From JALZAA01 sp035938395 (GTDB taxonomy: Bacteria; Actinomycetota; Acidimicrobiia; IMCC26256; JACDBD01), in contig DASZGY010000026.1 in assembly GCA_035938395.1 (NCBI GenBank), positions 1 to 45,727 on the forward strand: a DNA stretch of 45,727 nucleotides, written 5' to 3'. Below are positions 7,649 through 15,514 of this stretch, in pieces; the first letter of the stretch is position 1, and every line of letters begins with the position of its first letter. Below the pieces are notes generated by a model. The model had not been told where the DNA came from. It saw only the letters and a program-made list of their open reading frames with translations, and searched no databases. Both the position numbers and the translations under genes were made by a program.

Positions 7649-10260
7649 TCGCGCGCCATGTTGTCGAACTTCGTGAACCGCTCGTTGAACGCGAGCCGCG
7701 CGACGCCGGTGGGGCCGTTGCGGTGCTTCGACACGAGGATCTCGGCCTGGCCGCGCTGGTCCGACTCGGGGTTGTACACCTCGTCGCGGTAGATGAAGCA
7801 GACGACGTCGGCGTCCTGCTCGAGCCCTCCCGACTCCCGGAGGTCGGCGAGCATGGGACGCTTGTCCTGGCGGTACTCGAGCTGACGGTTCAGTTGCGAC
7901 AGCGCCATGACCGGGCAGTCGAGCTCTCGGGCGAGGATCTTGAGTCCGCGTGACAGCTCGGCCACCTCGACCTGGCGGCTCTCGATCTGGCGCGTGCCGG
8001 TCGAGCTCATGAGCTGGATGTAGTCGACGACGATCAGCCCGAGATCGCCGTGCCGGGCGCGGATGCGCCGGGCTTTGGCCCGCATCTCCATCACCGTGCA
8101 GTGCGGGTTGTCGTCGATGAACAGCGGCGCTTCGGCGAGGCGCCCGACGGCGTGGCTCAGGCGGGACCAGTCCGACTCGGGGATGTTGCCGGTCCAGAGG
8201 CGCTTCGCCTCGACCCGACCTTCGGCCGCGAGCAGCCGCTTGGTGAGCTCGAGGTTGCCCATCTCCATCGAGAAGAACATGACGGGGCGCTGCACCGAGA
8301 CGGCGACGTTCGCGGCCGCGCCCAACGCGAACGATGTGTTGTGCACGAACATGTCGCCGGCGACGAAGTTGTGCACGTGCGGGACCGTCAGGTCGTACAC
8401 CTGCTCGTCCCCGACGTAGACGATCGAGACGATCTCGTCCCACCAGATGTCCGAGGTCGCGAGGAGCTCGAGGTCTCGGGCGTCGAGCACCTCGGCGAGA
8501 AGCGCGAGCGTCGCCCGCTGAGGCGAGCGCGTCCCGACGTGCCAGTTGTAGTTGGCCGGCTTCCCTGCCGCCGCCGACACCGAGCGCCACGTGCGATCGC
8601 CCTTGGCCTTGAGGACCTCGCCCCAGAACGTCGCCGGGATGGTGTCGAGGTTGGAGTTCCGGCTCCGCCGCTCGAGCGCCACGACGACGCGCTCGACCGC
8701 GTCCTCCTTGCCGAGGATGCCGATGTCGGCCGCGAAACGACGGATGGACTCGGGATGGCTCACCTCGATCTGCCACGACGGAAAACCGCGCCCGTTGTAC
8801 AAGGCGGTCCGGTGCCGGAGCTGTGAGGCCACGCCGAAGCGGAGCAGCAGGTGCTGCACGCCGCGCGCGAGCGGCTCGGACCGCGAGCCGAAACCGATCG
8901 AGACCTGCCCGCCCTTGTGCACCGACGCCCAGCCGTTGGCGGCGAAGAGCCGGTTGAGGAACAGCGCCAGCTGCTTGGCGGGCAGGCGGTACACCGCGTC
9001 GGGGATGTGCTTCGCCCGCGACTCCGTCTTCCAGAGCCCGTGCCGGCGCAGCAAGTTCGTGACCGGGCTCGGCCGGCCCAGCGGAGTGCACAGACGATGG
9101 TCGTGGGGCGAGGTGTGCCTGACCGTGACGCCGAGCCTGGCCGCGCACCGCTGCAGCTCCAGGAGCACCGAGGGTGAAGCGGTGCTCATCATCGGCGAGC
9201 CGTCGGCCAGGCAGCCGTTCCCGATGAGGAACCCCAGCATCACGACGTCGGCTTCGGGGAGCGAGTCGTTGCCCTCGACGTCGATCGCGCGAGGGACGGC
9301 GACGCGGTCGCCGACGCAGATCTCGGCGAGCGGCTTCCACCCGTCGCCGGTGAGGAACGGGTGCGTGATCGTCGTGCGGACGACGCGTCCCGTGCGGGTC
9401 GTGACCTTGTAGACCGGCTTCACGCCGTCGTCCACGAACGCCGACGGTGTGATGCTCCGAACGCGGAGGTCGTCGTCCAGCGCGAGCACGCGCACCTGGC
9501 GACCCGCCCGCCCGCGCTCGTAGACCTCCTGGGCGGTCCGCACCGCGCCTGTCGCCGGGTCGACGATCGGCGTGTCCCACGCGACGCACTTGCCCATCGA
9601 GGGACGCGCCGCCACGATCACGAGGTTCGAGCGCTGGAGCCCGAGCAGGAGCGAGTCGAGCTCGTGGTATCCGCTCGGCACGCCCACGACCTCGGTGTCG
9701 CTCCCGTACATCGACTCGAGCTGGTCGAGCGTCGTCTGGAGGGAGTCGGAGATGCCCGCGAGTGACTCGCTGACTCGGCGCTCCGCCACCTCGAACACCA
9801 GCGACTCGGCGCGGTCCAGCGTCTCCGCGACGTCGTCCGGCGTGTCGTACCCCATCTCGGCGATGTCGCCGGCGACGCCGATGAGCCGGCGCAGCAGCGC
9901 GAGCTCGTTGACGATGCGCGCGTAGTGGCCGGCGTTCGCCGACGCCGGCGTCGCCGCCTGGATCTGGAGCAGCGAGGCGCGTCCGCCGACGGCGTCGAGC
10001 AACTCGGCGCGGCGCAGCTCCTCGGCGATCGTGACCGGATCGACCGGCTCGCCCTGGCCGTACAGCGCCATGACCGCTTCGTGGACGTGTACGTGCGCGG
10101 GCTTGTAGTAATCGCTCGCTTCGACGTGCGCCTCGACGGCCGCGGTGATCGCGTCGCGCGAGAGCAGCATCGCTCCGAGGAGCGACTCTTCGGCTTCGAG
10201 GTTGTGCGGCGGGACGCGCCCCGCCCTCTGCCGCCGCGCGTCATCGATCGCCTGGACCAC
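7645..10260 (-). CDS. dnaB: Replicative DNA helicase DnaB, interrupted by an intein
   Basis: Hexameric 5'-3' helicase that unwinds DNA at the fork and works with primase. The precursor is 871 residues; removing the 417-residue intein leaves 454, the normal DnaB size. The N-terminal domain begins VVQAIDDARRQRAG and PPHNLEAEESLLGAML. The RecA-like domain has a split Walker A (ARPSMGK then TSFALG), Walker B-like LGLIVVDYIQLM, and the conserved DLRESGGLEQDADVV and SKHRNGPTG. GTG at 10260 was chosen because AGGAGAGG lies just upstream; the frame is open to 10440 but without family match. It follows rplI on the same strand after a 312-bp gap with DnaA-box-like sites. Activity requires intein splicing. 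Confidence 0.97.
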   Translation of the reverse strand: MVQAIDDARRQRAGRVPPHNLEAEESLLGAMLLSRDAITAAVEAHVEASDYYKPAHVHVHEAVMALYGQGEPVDPVTIAEELRRAELLDAVGGRASLLQIQAATPASANAGHYARIVNELALLRRLIGVAGDIAEMGYDTPDDVAETLDRAESLVFEVAERRVSESLAGISDSLQTTLDQLESMYGSDTEVVGVPSGYHELDSLLLGLQRSNLVIVAARPSMGKCVAWDTPIVDPATGAVRTAQEVYERGRAGRQVRVLALDDDLRVRSITPSAFVDDGVKPVYKVTTRTGRVVRTTITHPFLTGDGWKPLAEICVGDRVAVPRAIDVEGNDSLPEADVVMLGFLIGNGCLADGSPMMSTASPSVLLELQRCAARLGVTVRHTSPHDHRLCTPLGRPSPVTNLLRRHGLWKTESRAKHIPDAVYRLPAKQLALFLNRLFAANGWASVHKGGQVSIGFGSRSEPLARGVQHLLLRFGVASQLRHRTALYNGRGFPSWQIEVSHPESIRRFAADIGILGKEDAVERVVVALERRSRNSNLDTIPATFWGEVLKAKGDRTWRSVSAAAGKPANYNWHVGTRSPQRATLALLAEVLDARDLELLATSDIWWDEIVSIVYVGDEQVYDLTVPHVHNFVAGDMFVHNTSFALGAAANVAVSVQRPVMFFSMEMGNLELTKRLLAAEGRVEAKRLWTGNIPESDWSRLSHAVGRLAEAPLFIDDNPHCTVMEMRAKARRIRARHGDLGLIVVDYIQLMSSTGTRQIESRQVEVAELSRGLKILARELDCPVMALSQLNRQLEYRQDKRPMLADLRESGGLEQDADVVCFIYRDEVYNPESDQRGQAEILVSKHRNGPTGVARLAFNERFTKFDNMARD
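8338..9588 (-). other. Intein (417 residues) in the DnaB Walker A motif, with degenerate LAGLIDADG endonuclease
   Basis: Inserted between the Lys and Thr of GKT. It starts with Cys1 (CVAWDTPIVD), has the block B TITH with H76, and ends with block F/G VYDLTVPHVHNFVAG and FVHN, followed by Thr as +1 residue. These are the residues a class 1 intein needs for splicing. The homing endonuclease blocks are present (LGFLIGNG at 118-125, block D AKHIPDAVYRLP, FLNRLFAANG at 210-219). In both LAGLIDADG helices the metal-binding acidic residue is Asn (N124, N218), so DNA cutting is probably lost while splicing is kept. The boundaries follow from the conserved DnaB residues on each side. Confidence 0.93.
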
Positions 10261-10572
10261 GTTGTTCCTCTCCTGCCTCCCGGCTCCCCCGAACGGCCGG
10301 GCCCCCATACGCGGGCCCTCGTGTCGCCGCTCCCAGTGCGACGCCCCTCCCACGAGATGCCTCGTTCCGCATCCTCGTCGGGTCGGCCTGTGGATCGATA
10401 GAGCGATTTCCTTGTGGATACAGGGCTCCTGCCTCCACAACCCTGGGGACGAATCGCTCTCATTCTCCCGGCGGGGTGTGACAGCTACCCACGAGGCGCG
10501 ACGAACACGCTGGTCGCAGGGTTAGTGGAAGGCGCGCGCGCCGGCGCGCCCTGGGGAATGCGCGCGGGCGCG
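10261..10572 (-). promoter_or_regulatory. dnaB leader region with DnaA-box-like sites and extended inverted repeats
   Basis: A gap of about 310 bp with no convincing gene. Two DnaA-box-like 9-mers, TGTGGATCG at 10389-10397 and TGTGGATAC at 10413-10421, match TGTGGATAA at 7 and 8 of 9 positions. An inverted repeat GAGCGATT (10401-10408) / AATCGCTC (10452-10459) encloses TTGTGG / CCACAA (10412-10417, 10435-10440) and CAGGG / CCCTG (10421-10425, 10441-10445). The last two pairings cross and could be mutually exclusive or pseudoknotted in the transcript. DnaA control of dnaB is possible but unproven. Confidence 0.4.
10531..10550 (-). terminator. GC-rich hairpin after rplI, possible terminator
   Basis: GGCGCGC (10531-10537) pairs with GCGCGCC (10544-10550) around a 6-base loop, 22 bases beyond the rplI stop. 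No U-tract follows on the minus strand, so termination may be weak or Rho-dependent. Confidence 0.35.
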
Positions 10573-11019
10573 CTATTCGGGGACGACGTCGACGGTGAGG
10601 GTGACCTCGACGTCGGAGTGCAGTTTCACCGGGATCTCGGCCGGGCCGAGCTCCTTCAACGGCTCGGCGAGCTGCGTCTTGCGTCGGTCGAGCTCGACGC
10701 CCGTCTGCGTGCGCACCGCGTCGACGACGTCCGCCGCCGTCACTGATCCGAACAGGCGGCCGCCCTCTCCGGCTCGGGCTCGGAGCTCGATCCGCTGCCC
10801 GGTCAGCTGGTCGGCCAGCGCCTGCGCGGCCTCGCGATCGCGCGCGTCACGGGCTTGACGGTTGCGGCGCATCGCTTCGCCTTGCTGCACGACGCCCTTG
10901 GTCGCCTTGATCGCCAGCCCGCGCGGCACGAGGTAGTTCCGCGCGTAGCCGTCGGTGACCTCGATGAGGTCGCCTTTGCGACCGACGTTCTCGACGTCGT
11001 CGCGCAGCACCACCTTCAC
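10573..11019 (-). CDS. rplI: 50S ribosomal protein L9
   Basis: A 148-residue protein with the L9 N-terminal signature MKVVLRDDVENVGRKGDLIEV and GYARNYLVPRGLA, a central helix rich in Arg, Ala and Glu, and the C-terminal RNA-binding domain (LFGSVTAADVVDAV). L9 binds 23S rRNA at the base of the L1 stalk. The GTG start overlaps the rpsR stop as GTGA, so translation is coupled. Last gene of the rpsF-ssb-rpsR-rplI operon. Confidence 0.97.
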   Translation of the reverse strand: MKVVLRDDVENVGRKGDLIEVTDGYARNYLVPRGLAIKATKGVVQQGEAMRRNRQARDARDREAAQALADQLTGQRIELRARAGEGGRLFGSVTAADVVDAVRTQTGVELDRRKTQLAEPLKELGPAEIPVKLHSDVEVTLTVDVVPE

Positions 11020-11522
11020 GACTGGTCCTCGCTGCCGGCCGGCGCGGGGGCCGTCGCCTCGGCTGCGACCTCCGCGGGCGCTTCGGCACCGTTCCCGCCT
11101 TCGGCGGGCGCGCTCGCGCCCTCATCGTCCGCGGACGGGGCGGCAGCCTCCCGACCGGGGGGCGGCTCCGGCATGCGATCGCGGTCGCGATCGCCCCGGT
11201 CGCGATCGCCCCGGTCGCGATCGCCCCGATCGCGGCGGCCGCCGCGACTCCGCTGCGTAACTTGCCGGACGCTGTACGGCAGCAGCGCCATCTCGCGAGC
11301 GATGCGAATGGCTCGCGCGACCGCACGCTGCTGCTGCGCGCTGTTGCCGGTGACACGACGGGCCCGGATCTTGGCCCGCTCCGACATGAACCGCCGGAGA
11401 AGGTTGACGTCCTTGTAGTCGACCCAATCGATGCTCTCCGAGGAGAGGATCGACGTCTTCTTCTTGATCGGCCGCCGGCGGTCGGCCGCCTGGGACTTCT
11501 TCTTCTTGTTGTCTCTCGCCAT
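11016..11522 (-). CDS. rpsR: 30S ribosomal protein S18 with a long repeat-containing C-terminal tail
   Basis: S18 pairs with S6 on the platform of the 30S subunit. The core (about residues 1-90) has the lysine-rich start, IDWVDYKDVNLLRRFMSER and KIRARRVTGNSAQQQRAVARAI. The cysteine positions of zinc-binding S18 are absent, so this is a zinc-free type. The protein is 168 residues, about twice the usual 75-90. The extra part begins with RDRGD repeats, then a Pro/Ala/Glu-rich acidic stretch. The tail is in frame from the core with no stop or shift and still overlaps rplI by 4 bases, so it seems genuinely translated. Second zinc-free copies are known, but no other S18 is visible here. Confidence 0.93.
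   Translation of the reverse strand: MARDNKKKKSQAADRRRPIKKKTSILSSESIDWVDYKDVNLLRRFMSERAKIRARRVTGNSAQQQRAVARAIRIAREMALLPYSVRQVTQRSRGGRRDRGDRDRGDRDRGDRDRDRMPEPPPGREAAAPSADDEGASAPAEGGNGAEAPAEVAAEATAPAPAGSEDQS
11186..11230 (-). repeat. Three tandem 15-bp repeats coding RDRGD in the S18 tail
   Basis: Unit CGCGATCGCCCCGGT (plus strand) at 11186-11200, 11201-11215 and 11216-11230, the last with one change. A partial, diverged unit lies just to the left. The length is a multiple of three, so copy-number change keeps the frame. The units are rich in CGATCG palindromes. Confidence 0.85.
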
Positions 11523-11554
11523 CTCGGCTCAGCTCACCTCGTCGTCGTCACGTC

Positions 11555-12043
11555 TCAGAACGGCTCTTCGTCGTGGTCGCCACCGGTCGGGGCGGGCTGG
11601 GGACTCTCGCCCCCACGCCCGCCGCCGCGGCCTCCACCGCCGCCGCTGTCGCCGCCCCCTCCGAAGTCGCCGCCGCCCCGGCGGTCGTTCTTCGTGACCT
11701 GGGCGGTGGCGAAGCGCAGGCTGGGCCCGACCTCGTCGGCGATGATCTCGACGACGTTGCGCCGGTTGCCGTCACGATCCTCGTAGCTGCGTTGCTCGAG
11801 ACGACCGGTGACGACGACGCGTGAGCCCTTCGCGAGCGACTCGCTCACGTTCTCGGCCATCTCGCGCCAGCACACGATGTCGAAGAAGCTCGTCGCCTCC
11901 TGCCACTCGTTGGTGTTGCGGTCCATCCAGCGGCGGTTCACCGCCACGCCGAAGCGCGTGTTCGACGCGCCGCTCGGGGTGTAGCGGAGCTCGGGGTCGC
12001 GGGTCAGGTTCCCCACGACCGTGACCGTGTTGCCGTTCGCCAT
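11555..12043 (-). CDS. ssb: Single-stranded DNA-binding protein
   Basis: Binds single-stranded DNA at forks and repair sites and recruits partners through its C-terminal tip. The 162-residue protein has an N-terminal OB fold (NTVTVVGNLTRDPELRYTPSG, FFDIVCWREMAENV, SRVVVTGRLEQRSYED) and a long Gly-rich disordered linker (about residues 118-145), and ends DEEPF, a normal acidic interaction tip. It sits between rpsF and rpsR on the same strand (12-bp gap from rpsF), the standard bacterial order. Confidence 0.97.
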   Translation of the reverse strand: MANGNTVTVVGNLTRDPELRYTPSGASNTRFGVAVNRRWMDRNTNEWQEATSFFDIVCWREMAENVSESLAKGSRVVVTGRLEQRSYEDRDGNRRNVVEIIADEVGPSLRFATAQVTKNDRRGGGDFGGGGDSGGGGGRGGGRGGESPQPAPTGGDHDEEPF

Positions 12044-12055
12044 GGTGTTTCCTCC

Positions 12056-12391
12056 CTATGCGTCCGCCGCGCCGGCGCTCGCCGTCTTCGGGGGTCCGTA
12101 GACCCGCTCGGGGATCTGGAGCACCTTGTGGCGGACTACCTCGTCAGCCAGGGAGAGCACCCGGTGCAACTCTTGCATCGCCTCCGGCTCGGCCTTCGCC
12201 TGGAGCACCACGTAGTAGCCCTCCGTGCGATGGTTGATCTCGTAGGCGAAGCGCCGTTTCCCCCAGTAGTCGACGTGCCCGGGCTCGGCGCCCTTCGACT
12301 GGACGAGCTGGAGGAACCGGTCGACCGCGGCCCGGATCGTCTCCTCTTCCAGGTCCGCGTCGAAGATGATCATGACCTCGTACGGCCGCAA
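12056..12391 (-). CDS. rpsF: 30S ribosomal protein S6
   Basis: A 111-residue protein starting MRPYEVMIIFDADLEEE, with the conserved HVDYWGKRRFAYEINHRTEGYYVVL and a final VRHKVLQIPERVYGPP. S6 forms a dimer with S18 on the small subunit. First gene of the leftward rpsF-ssb-rpsR-rplI operon; the promoter must lie in the 209-bp gap shared with the divergent channel gene. In some bacteria an S6:S18-binding RNA leader precedes this operon, but I could not identify one here. Confidence 0.97.
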   Translation of the reverse strand: MRPYEVMIIFDADLEEETIRAAVDRFLQLVQSKGAEPGHVDYWGKRRFAYEINHRTEGYYVVLQAKAEPEAMQELHRVLSLADEVVRHKVLQIPERVYGPPKTASAGAADA

Positions 12392-12587
12392 CGGCTCGTA
12401 CCTCCTGTGGACCGTGACCCGTGCTCCGGGCCTGACGGGCTCCCGGCTGCGCCCGGCGTGCCGGACGGCAAGGAGCAGGCTGAGTTGGAACAGTTCAGGC
12501 TAGCAACCTTCGACGTGACCTATCGACGCAGACCTTAGCGACGGAGTACGACAGCTACGAGGGGTACGTCGGGGCTTCGGGCAAACC

Positions 12588-12593
12588 TACGAT
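12588..12593 (+). promoter_or_regulatory. Putative -10 (TACGAT) for a leaderless channel-gene mRNA
   Basis: TACGAT matches TANNNT and ends 7 bases before the ATG at 12601, which has no Shine-Dalgarno. No clear -35. Nothing else in the 209-bp divergent gap could be assigned. Confidence 0.45.
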
Positions 12594-12600
12594 CGCACGG

Positions 12601-13218
12601 ATGCCGAAGAGCAGAACCGAGGCCTTCAGCGACGGCGTCTTCGCGATCGCCATCACGCTGCTCATCATCGAGGTGCGCGTCCCCGACTCGAAGTCGGGCG
12701 AGCTCGCCCGAGATCTCGCCAGCCAGTGGCCTTCGTACGCCGCCTACCTCGTGAGCTTCGTCATCATCGGCATCATCTGGGTGAACCACCACGACATCTT
12801 CGAGCGCATCACCACCGTCGACCGGCCCCTCCTCTTCCTCAACCTGCTCCTCCTCCTGACGGTGGCGTTCCTGCCCTTCCCGACCGCACTGCTCGGGCAG
12901 TACATCCGGCAGGGCGACAACGCCCACATCGCCGCCGCCGTGTACGGGGCCAACATGGTGCTGATCGGTCTGGCGTTCATCGCGGTGTGGACGTACCTCG
13001 CCCGGGTCCCGTCGCTGCTCGAACCGGAGCTGGGCGCAGATGGCGCGCGGCGGGCCCGCCGGGCCGCGGTGATCGGCCCGGTGGTCTACGGGCTCTCGAT
13101 CCCCCTGGCGTTCGTCAGTCCGGTGGCATGCCTGATCGTCTACGCCGCGATGGCGCTCTACTTCGCGATCGCCTTCACCGTGGCCAGGCACAGCGGCGAG
13201 GTCACGAGCAACCGCTGA
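12601..13218 (+). CDS. TMEM175-family (DUF1211) potassium channel-like protein
   Basis: A 205-residue membrane protein with six predicted helices. The first helix carries the family hallmark AFSDGVFAIAITLLIIE (about residues 8-24), which lines the pore in studied bacterial and lysosomal TMEM175 channels. WVNHHDIFERI follows in the third helix. Bacterial members are six-helix subunits that assemble as tetramers and conduct potassium; selectivity here is inferred from family. No Shine-Dalgarno is visible and a -10-like hexamer sits 7 bases upstream, so the mRNA may be leaderless. The 3' end overlaps the convergent DUF192 gene by 17 bp. Confidence 0.88.
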   Translation: MPKSRTEAFSDGVFAIAITLLIIEVRVPDSKSGELARDLASQWPSYAAYLVSFVIIGIIWVNHHDIFERITTVDRPLLFLNLLLLLTVAFLPFPTALLGQYIRQGDNAHIAAAVYGANMVLIGLAFIAVWTYLARVPSLLEPELGADGARRARRAAVIGPVVYGLSIPLAFVSPVACLIVYAAMALYFAIAFTVARHSGEVTSNR

Positions 13219-13732
13219 GCGCGCCGCTCGGGAGCTGACCCCCGAGCGTCTCGACGGCGTAGGTGTACGGGCCGCGGGAGCTGTACACCGGGCAGTCGGC
13301 CACCGAGCGGTCCGGGCACGGCTGCATCAGGAGACGGTCGACGGGACGACCCGCAGCGTCGTACCAGCCGATGTCGAGCGGCACGGGAACCTCGGACATC
13401 GTGAAGGACGAGCTGGTCGGCGTGCCGAACACGAAGAGCATCCCGTCGTACGGCCCGAGGTCGCTCCTGCGCATGAGTCCGGTGGCACGCTCGTCCGTCC
13501 TGTCGGCGACCACGATGCGCCGGCAGTCCCCGCCGATCCCGAGACGGACCTCCGTGAGCTGCGTGAACGGCGCCGTCGCCGGACGCGCGCCCGCGAGCAC
13601 CGAGGCGAGGGGGCCGCCCGGCGAAGCGGTGTCGTCGTCGCGGCCCAGGAAGAGGACCAGCCCGCCGCCGACGAGAGCGGCGGCCAGCGCCAGGAGCGCC
13701 GCGGCCACTCCCGCCCGGCGAGCAGGGGTCAC
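13202..13732 (-). CDS. Secreted or membrane-anchored DUF192 protein
   Basis: A 176-residue protein with one hydrophobic N-terminal segment (about residues 7-30, ending LVLFLGRDDD), either a signal anchor or an uncleaved signal peptide. A DUF192 domain follows, recognised from VVADRTDERATGLMRRSDLGPYDGMLFVF, FTMSEVPVPLDIGWYDAAG and the cysteines in MQPCPDRSVADCPVY. The function of the family is not established. The GTG start overlaps the panB stop by 4 bases, so it is translationally coupled to a pantothenate gene; a functional link is not otherwise supported. Confidence 0.85.
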   Translation of the reverse strand: MTPARRAGVAAALLALAAALVGGGLVLFLGRDDDTASPGGPLASVLAGARPATAPFTQLTEVRLGIGGDCRRIVVADRTDERATGLMRRSDLGPYDGMLFVFGTPTSSSFTMSEVPVPLDIGWYDAAGRPVDRLLMQPCPDRSVADCPVYSSRGPYTYAVETLGGQLPSGALSGCS

Positions 13733-14607
13733 GCGGGAGCGGTGCCGAACAGCCCGAGCGCCTCGGCGACGTCGTCGGCGACGTGGTACGTCTCGTCGCT
13801 CGACGGGAACCGCCCGGCGCGCACGTCCTCCGCGTACCGCGCGACGGCCGCCGTGGAATCGGTCTTCAGCGACGCGTACCGGCGCACGAACTTCGGCTTC
13901 ATTCGGTCCTCGAGGCCAAGGAGATCGTGGTACACGAGCACCTGACCGTCACAGTGACGCCCGGCGCCGATGCCGATCGTCGGGACGGGAACCGACTCGG
14001 TGACCATGCGGGCGACGGCGTCGGGCACGCACTCGAGCACGATCGCGAAACATCCCGTCTCGGCGAGCGCGACCGCGTCGTCGACGATGGCGCGCGCGGC
14101 GTCGAGCTCCTTGCCCTGCACCTTGAAGCCGCCGACGGCATGGATCGACTGCGGCGTGAGGCCGACGTGGCCCATGACCGGGATCTCGGCGTCGAGGATC
14201 GCTTCGATCGCGCCGAGCCGCTTGCGCCCACCCTCGAGCTTCACCGCCGCCGCACCGGCCCGGATGAGCTTGGCCGCGTTGTGCACGGTCTCCTCGTCCG
14301 ACACGTGGTAGCTGAGCCACGGCAGGTCACCGATCAGCAGGGCCCGCGGCTTGGCTCGCGCGGCCGCCGCGACGTGGTGGGCCATGTCGTCGATCGTGAC
14401 ATGGAGCGTGTCCTCGTGGCCGAGCACGACCATGGCCAGCGTGTCGCCGACCAGGATCATGTCGACCCCGGCCGCATCGGCCACGCTCGCCGATGGGAAG
14501 TCGTACGCGGTCACCATGACCAGGGGCGGCTTGCCGCCCTTGTGGGCCCTGATGGCCGGCGCGCTGAGCGGAACACGTGAGTCGGGGGGCGACGACGCAG
14601 CCGTCAT
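13729..14607 (-). CDS. panB: 3-methyl-2-oxobutanoate hydroxymethyltransferase
   Basis: Transfers a hydroxymethyl group from 5,10-methylene-tetrahydrofolate to 3-methyl-2-oxobutanoate, giving ketopantoate for pantothenate and CoA synthesis. The 292-residue protein has the TIM-barrel motifs VMVTAYDFPSASVADAAGVD, LVGDTLAMVVLGHEDTLHV (metal-binding Asp), AVKLEGG, VMGHVGLTPQS and TIGIGAGRHCDGQVLVYHDLLG. ATG at 14607 has a GGTGGAGG-type Shine-Dalgarno; the frame continues upstream but without similarity. Overlaps the DUF192 gene downstream. Confidence 0.97.
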   Translation of the reverse strand: MTAASSPPDSRVPLSAPAIRAHKGGKPPLVMVTAYDFPSASVADAAGVDMILVGDTLAMVVLGHEDTLHVTIDDMAHHVAAAARAKPRALLIGDLPWLSYHVSDEETVHNAAKLIRAGAAAVKLEGGRKRLGAIEAILDAEIPVMGHVGLTPQSIHAVGGFKVQGKELDAARAIVDDAVALAETGCFAIVLECVPDAVARMVTESVPVPTIGIGAGRHCDGQVLVYHDLLGLEDRMKPKFVRRYASLKTDSTAAVARYAEDVRAGRFPSSDETYHVADDVAEALGLFGTAPA

Positions 14608-14727
14608 CTCCGTACCTCCACCGTCCGGGGCACCCTCGGCTCCCGGCAGCACGCCGAGCGTAGCCCGCGGCGGGCGGCGGCCGTGCCTACCGTCGCCGCA
14701 ACGCCCGAGCTTGCGAGGGCGACGAAG

Positions 14728-14934
14728 ATGGGGTGCGTGACGCCGCGCGTCTGCGAGAACTGCGCCTACCCCGACGAGGAGCTCGTCCTCGTGCGGCGCG
14801 TCTACGTCACGCCCGAGACGTGGGACACGCCGGCGTCGCACCAGGTCGTCGACGAGACCGAGCTGTGGTGCGTCTCGTGCCGCTCGCAGTACCCGTACGA
14901 GCTCGTCGACGACGAGGAAGACGACCGGGAGTGA
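14728..14934 (+). CDS. Small zinc-ribbon-like protein, 68 residues
   Basis: Contains two CxxC pairs, CENC near the N-terminus and CVSC about 40 residues later, which could bind one zinc ion, and ends in an acidic tail (VDDEEDDRE). No named family recognised. ATG at 14728 has GAGGG eight bases upstream; the frame is also open from GTG at 14683. It stands divergent from panB and convergent with the DUF5318 gene, another CxxC protein. Confidence 0.6.
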   Translation: MGCVTPRVCENCAYPDEELVLVRRVYVTPETWDTPASHQVVDETELWCVSCRSQYPYELVDDEEDDRE

Positions 14935-14958
14935 CTCCGCGGTGCCCTCCGGCGAGGG

Positions 14959-15336
14959 TCAGCCGGCGTGGCGGCGGCCGAGAAGGTACCGGCGGTCGAG
15001 ATGATTCCAACGGCAGTCGAGACACACCTCGACCACGTAACAGGCGAATTCGTCGAACGAGGCGTCGAGCTTGTCGAGCTCGCCGGGGTACGTGATGCAC
15101 CGGCCGTTGGCCTGCTTCAGCGTGTCGCCGTACACGTACGAGACGTAGCGCACGCGCTCGTTCCCGCAGATCGGGCAGGCGTGCGGCGCGGGCTCGCCCA
15201 CGTTGCGGGCGGCGCGGAGCAGCTCCGGGTGTGCGTCACACACGTCGAGTCGCGTGACCGCGCCGCGTCGAAGGTCGCGGAGGACCGCTCGGCGGGCGAG
15301 TGCGTAGTCAACGTGTGACGGCACGGATCGAAGCAT
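14959..15336 (-). CDS. DUF5318 family protein
   Basis: A 125-residue protein: a helical N-terminal part (MLRSVPSHVDYALARRAVLRD), then CPICG and CLDCRW pairs that probably form a zinc ribbon. It resembles the actinobacterial DUF5318 family, which in Mycobacterium tuberculosis (Rv0049) also lies near padR and ino1. The function is unknown. ATG at 15336 is preferred because it fits the family N-terminus. It is transcribed away from padR. Confidence 0.8.
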   Translation of the reverse strand: MLRSVPSHVDYALARRAVLRDLRRGAVTRLDVCDAHPELLRAARNVGEPAPHACPICGNERVRYVSYVYGDTLKQANGRCITYPGELDKLDASFDEFACYVVEVCLDCRWNHLDRRYLLGRRHAG

Positions 15337-15514
15337 AGGAGCGCGTCCGCCACGGCGCGAGCCAACCTCCACGGCGATTCCGTCACCGCTCCTCCCGCGT
15401 TCCGTTACCGCTCGCTCCTCCGTCGCCGCCTCCCCCGAGGTGAACCGCGGGTGACCAACGAGTGGCCGCGCGGCGGCTTGACGGTAACCACTCGCTCGCT
15501 CATACTGCGTGTCC

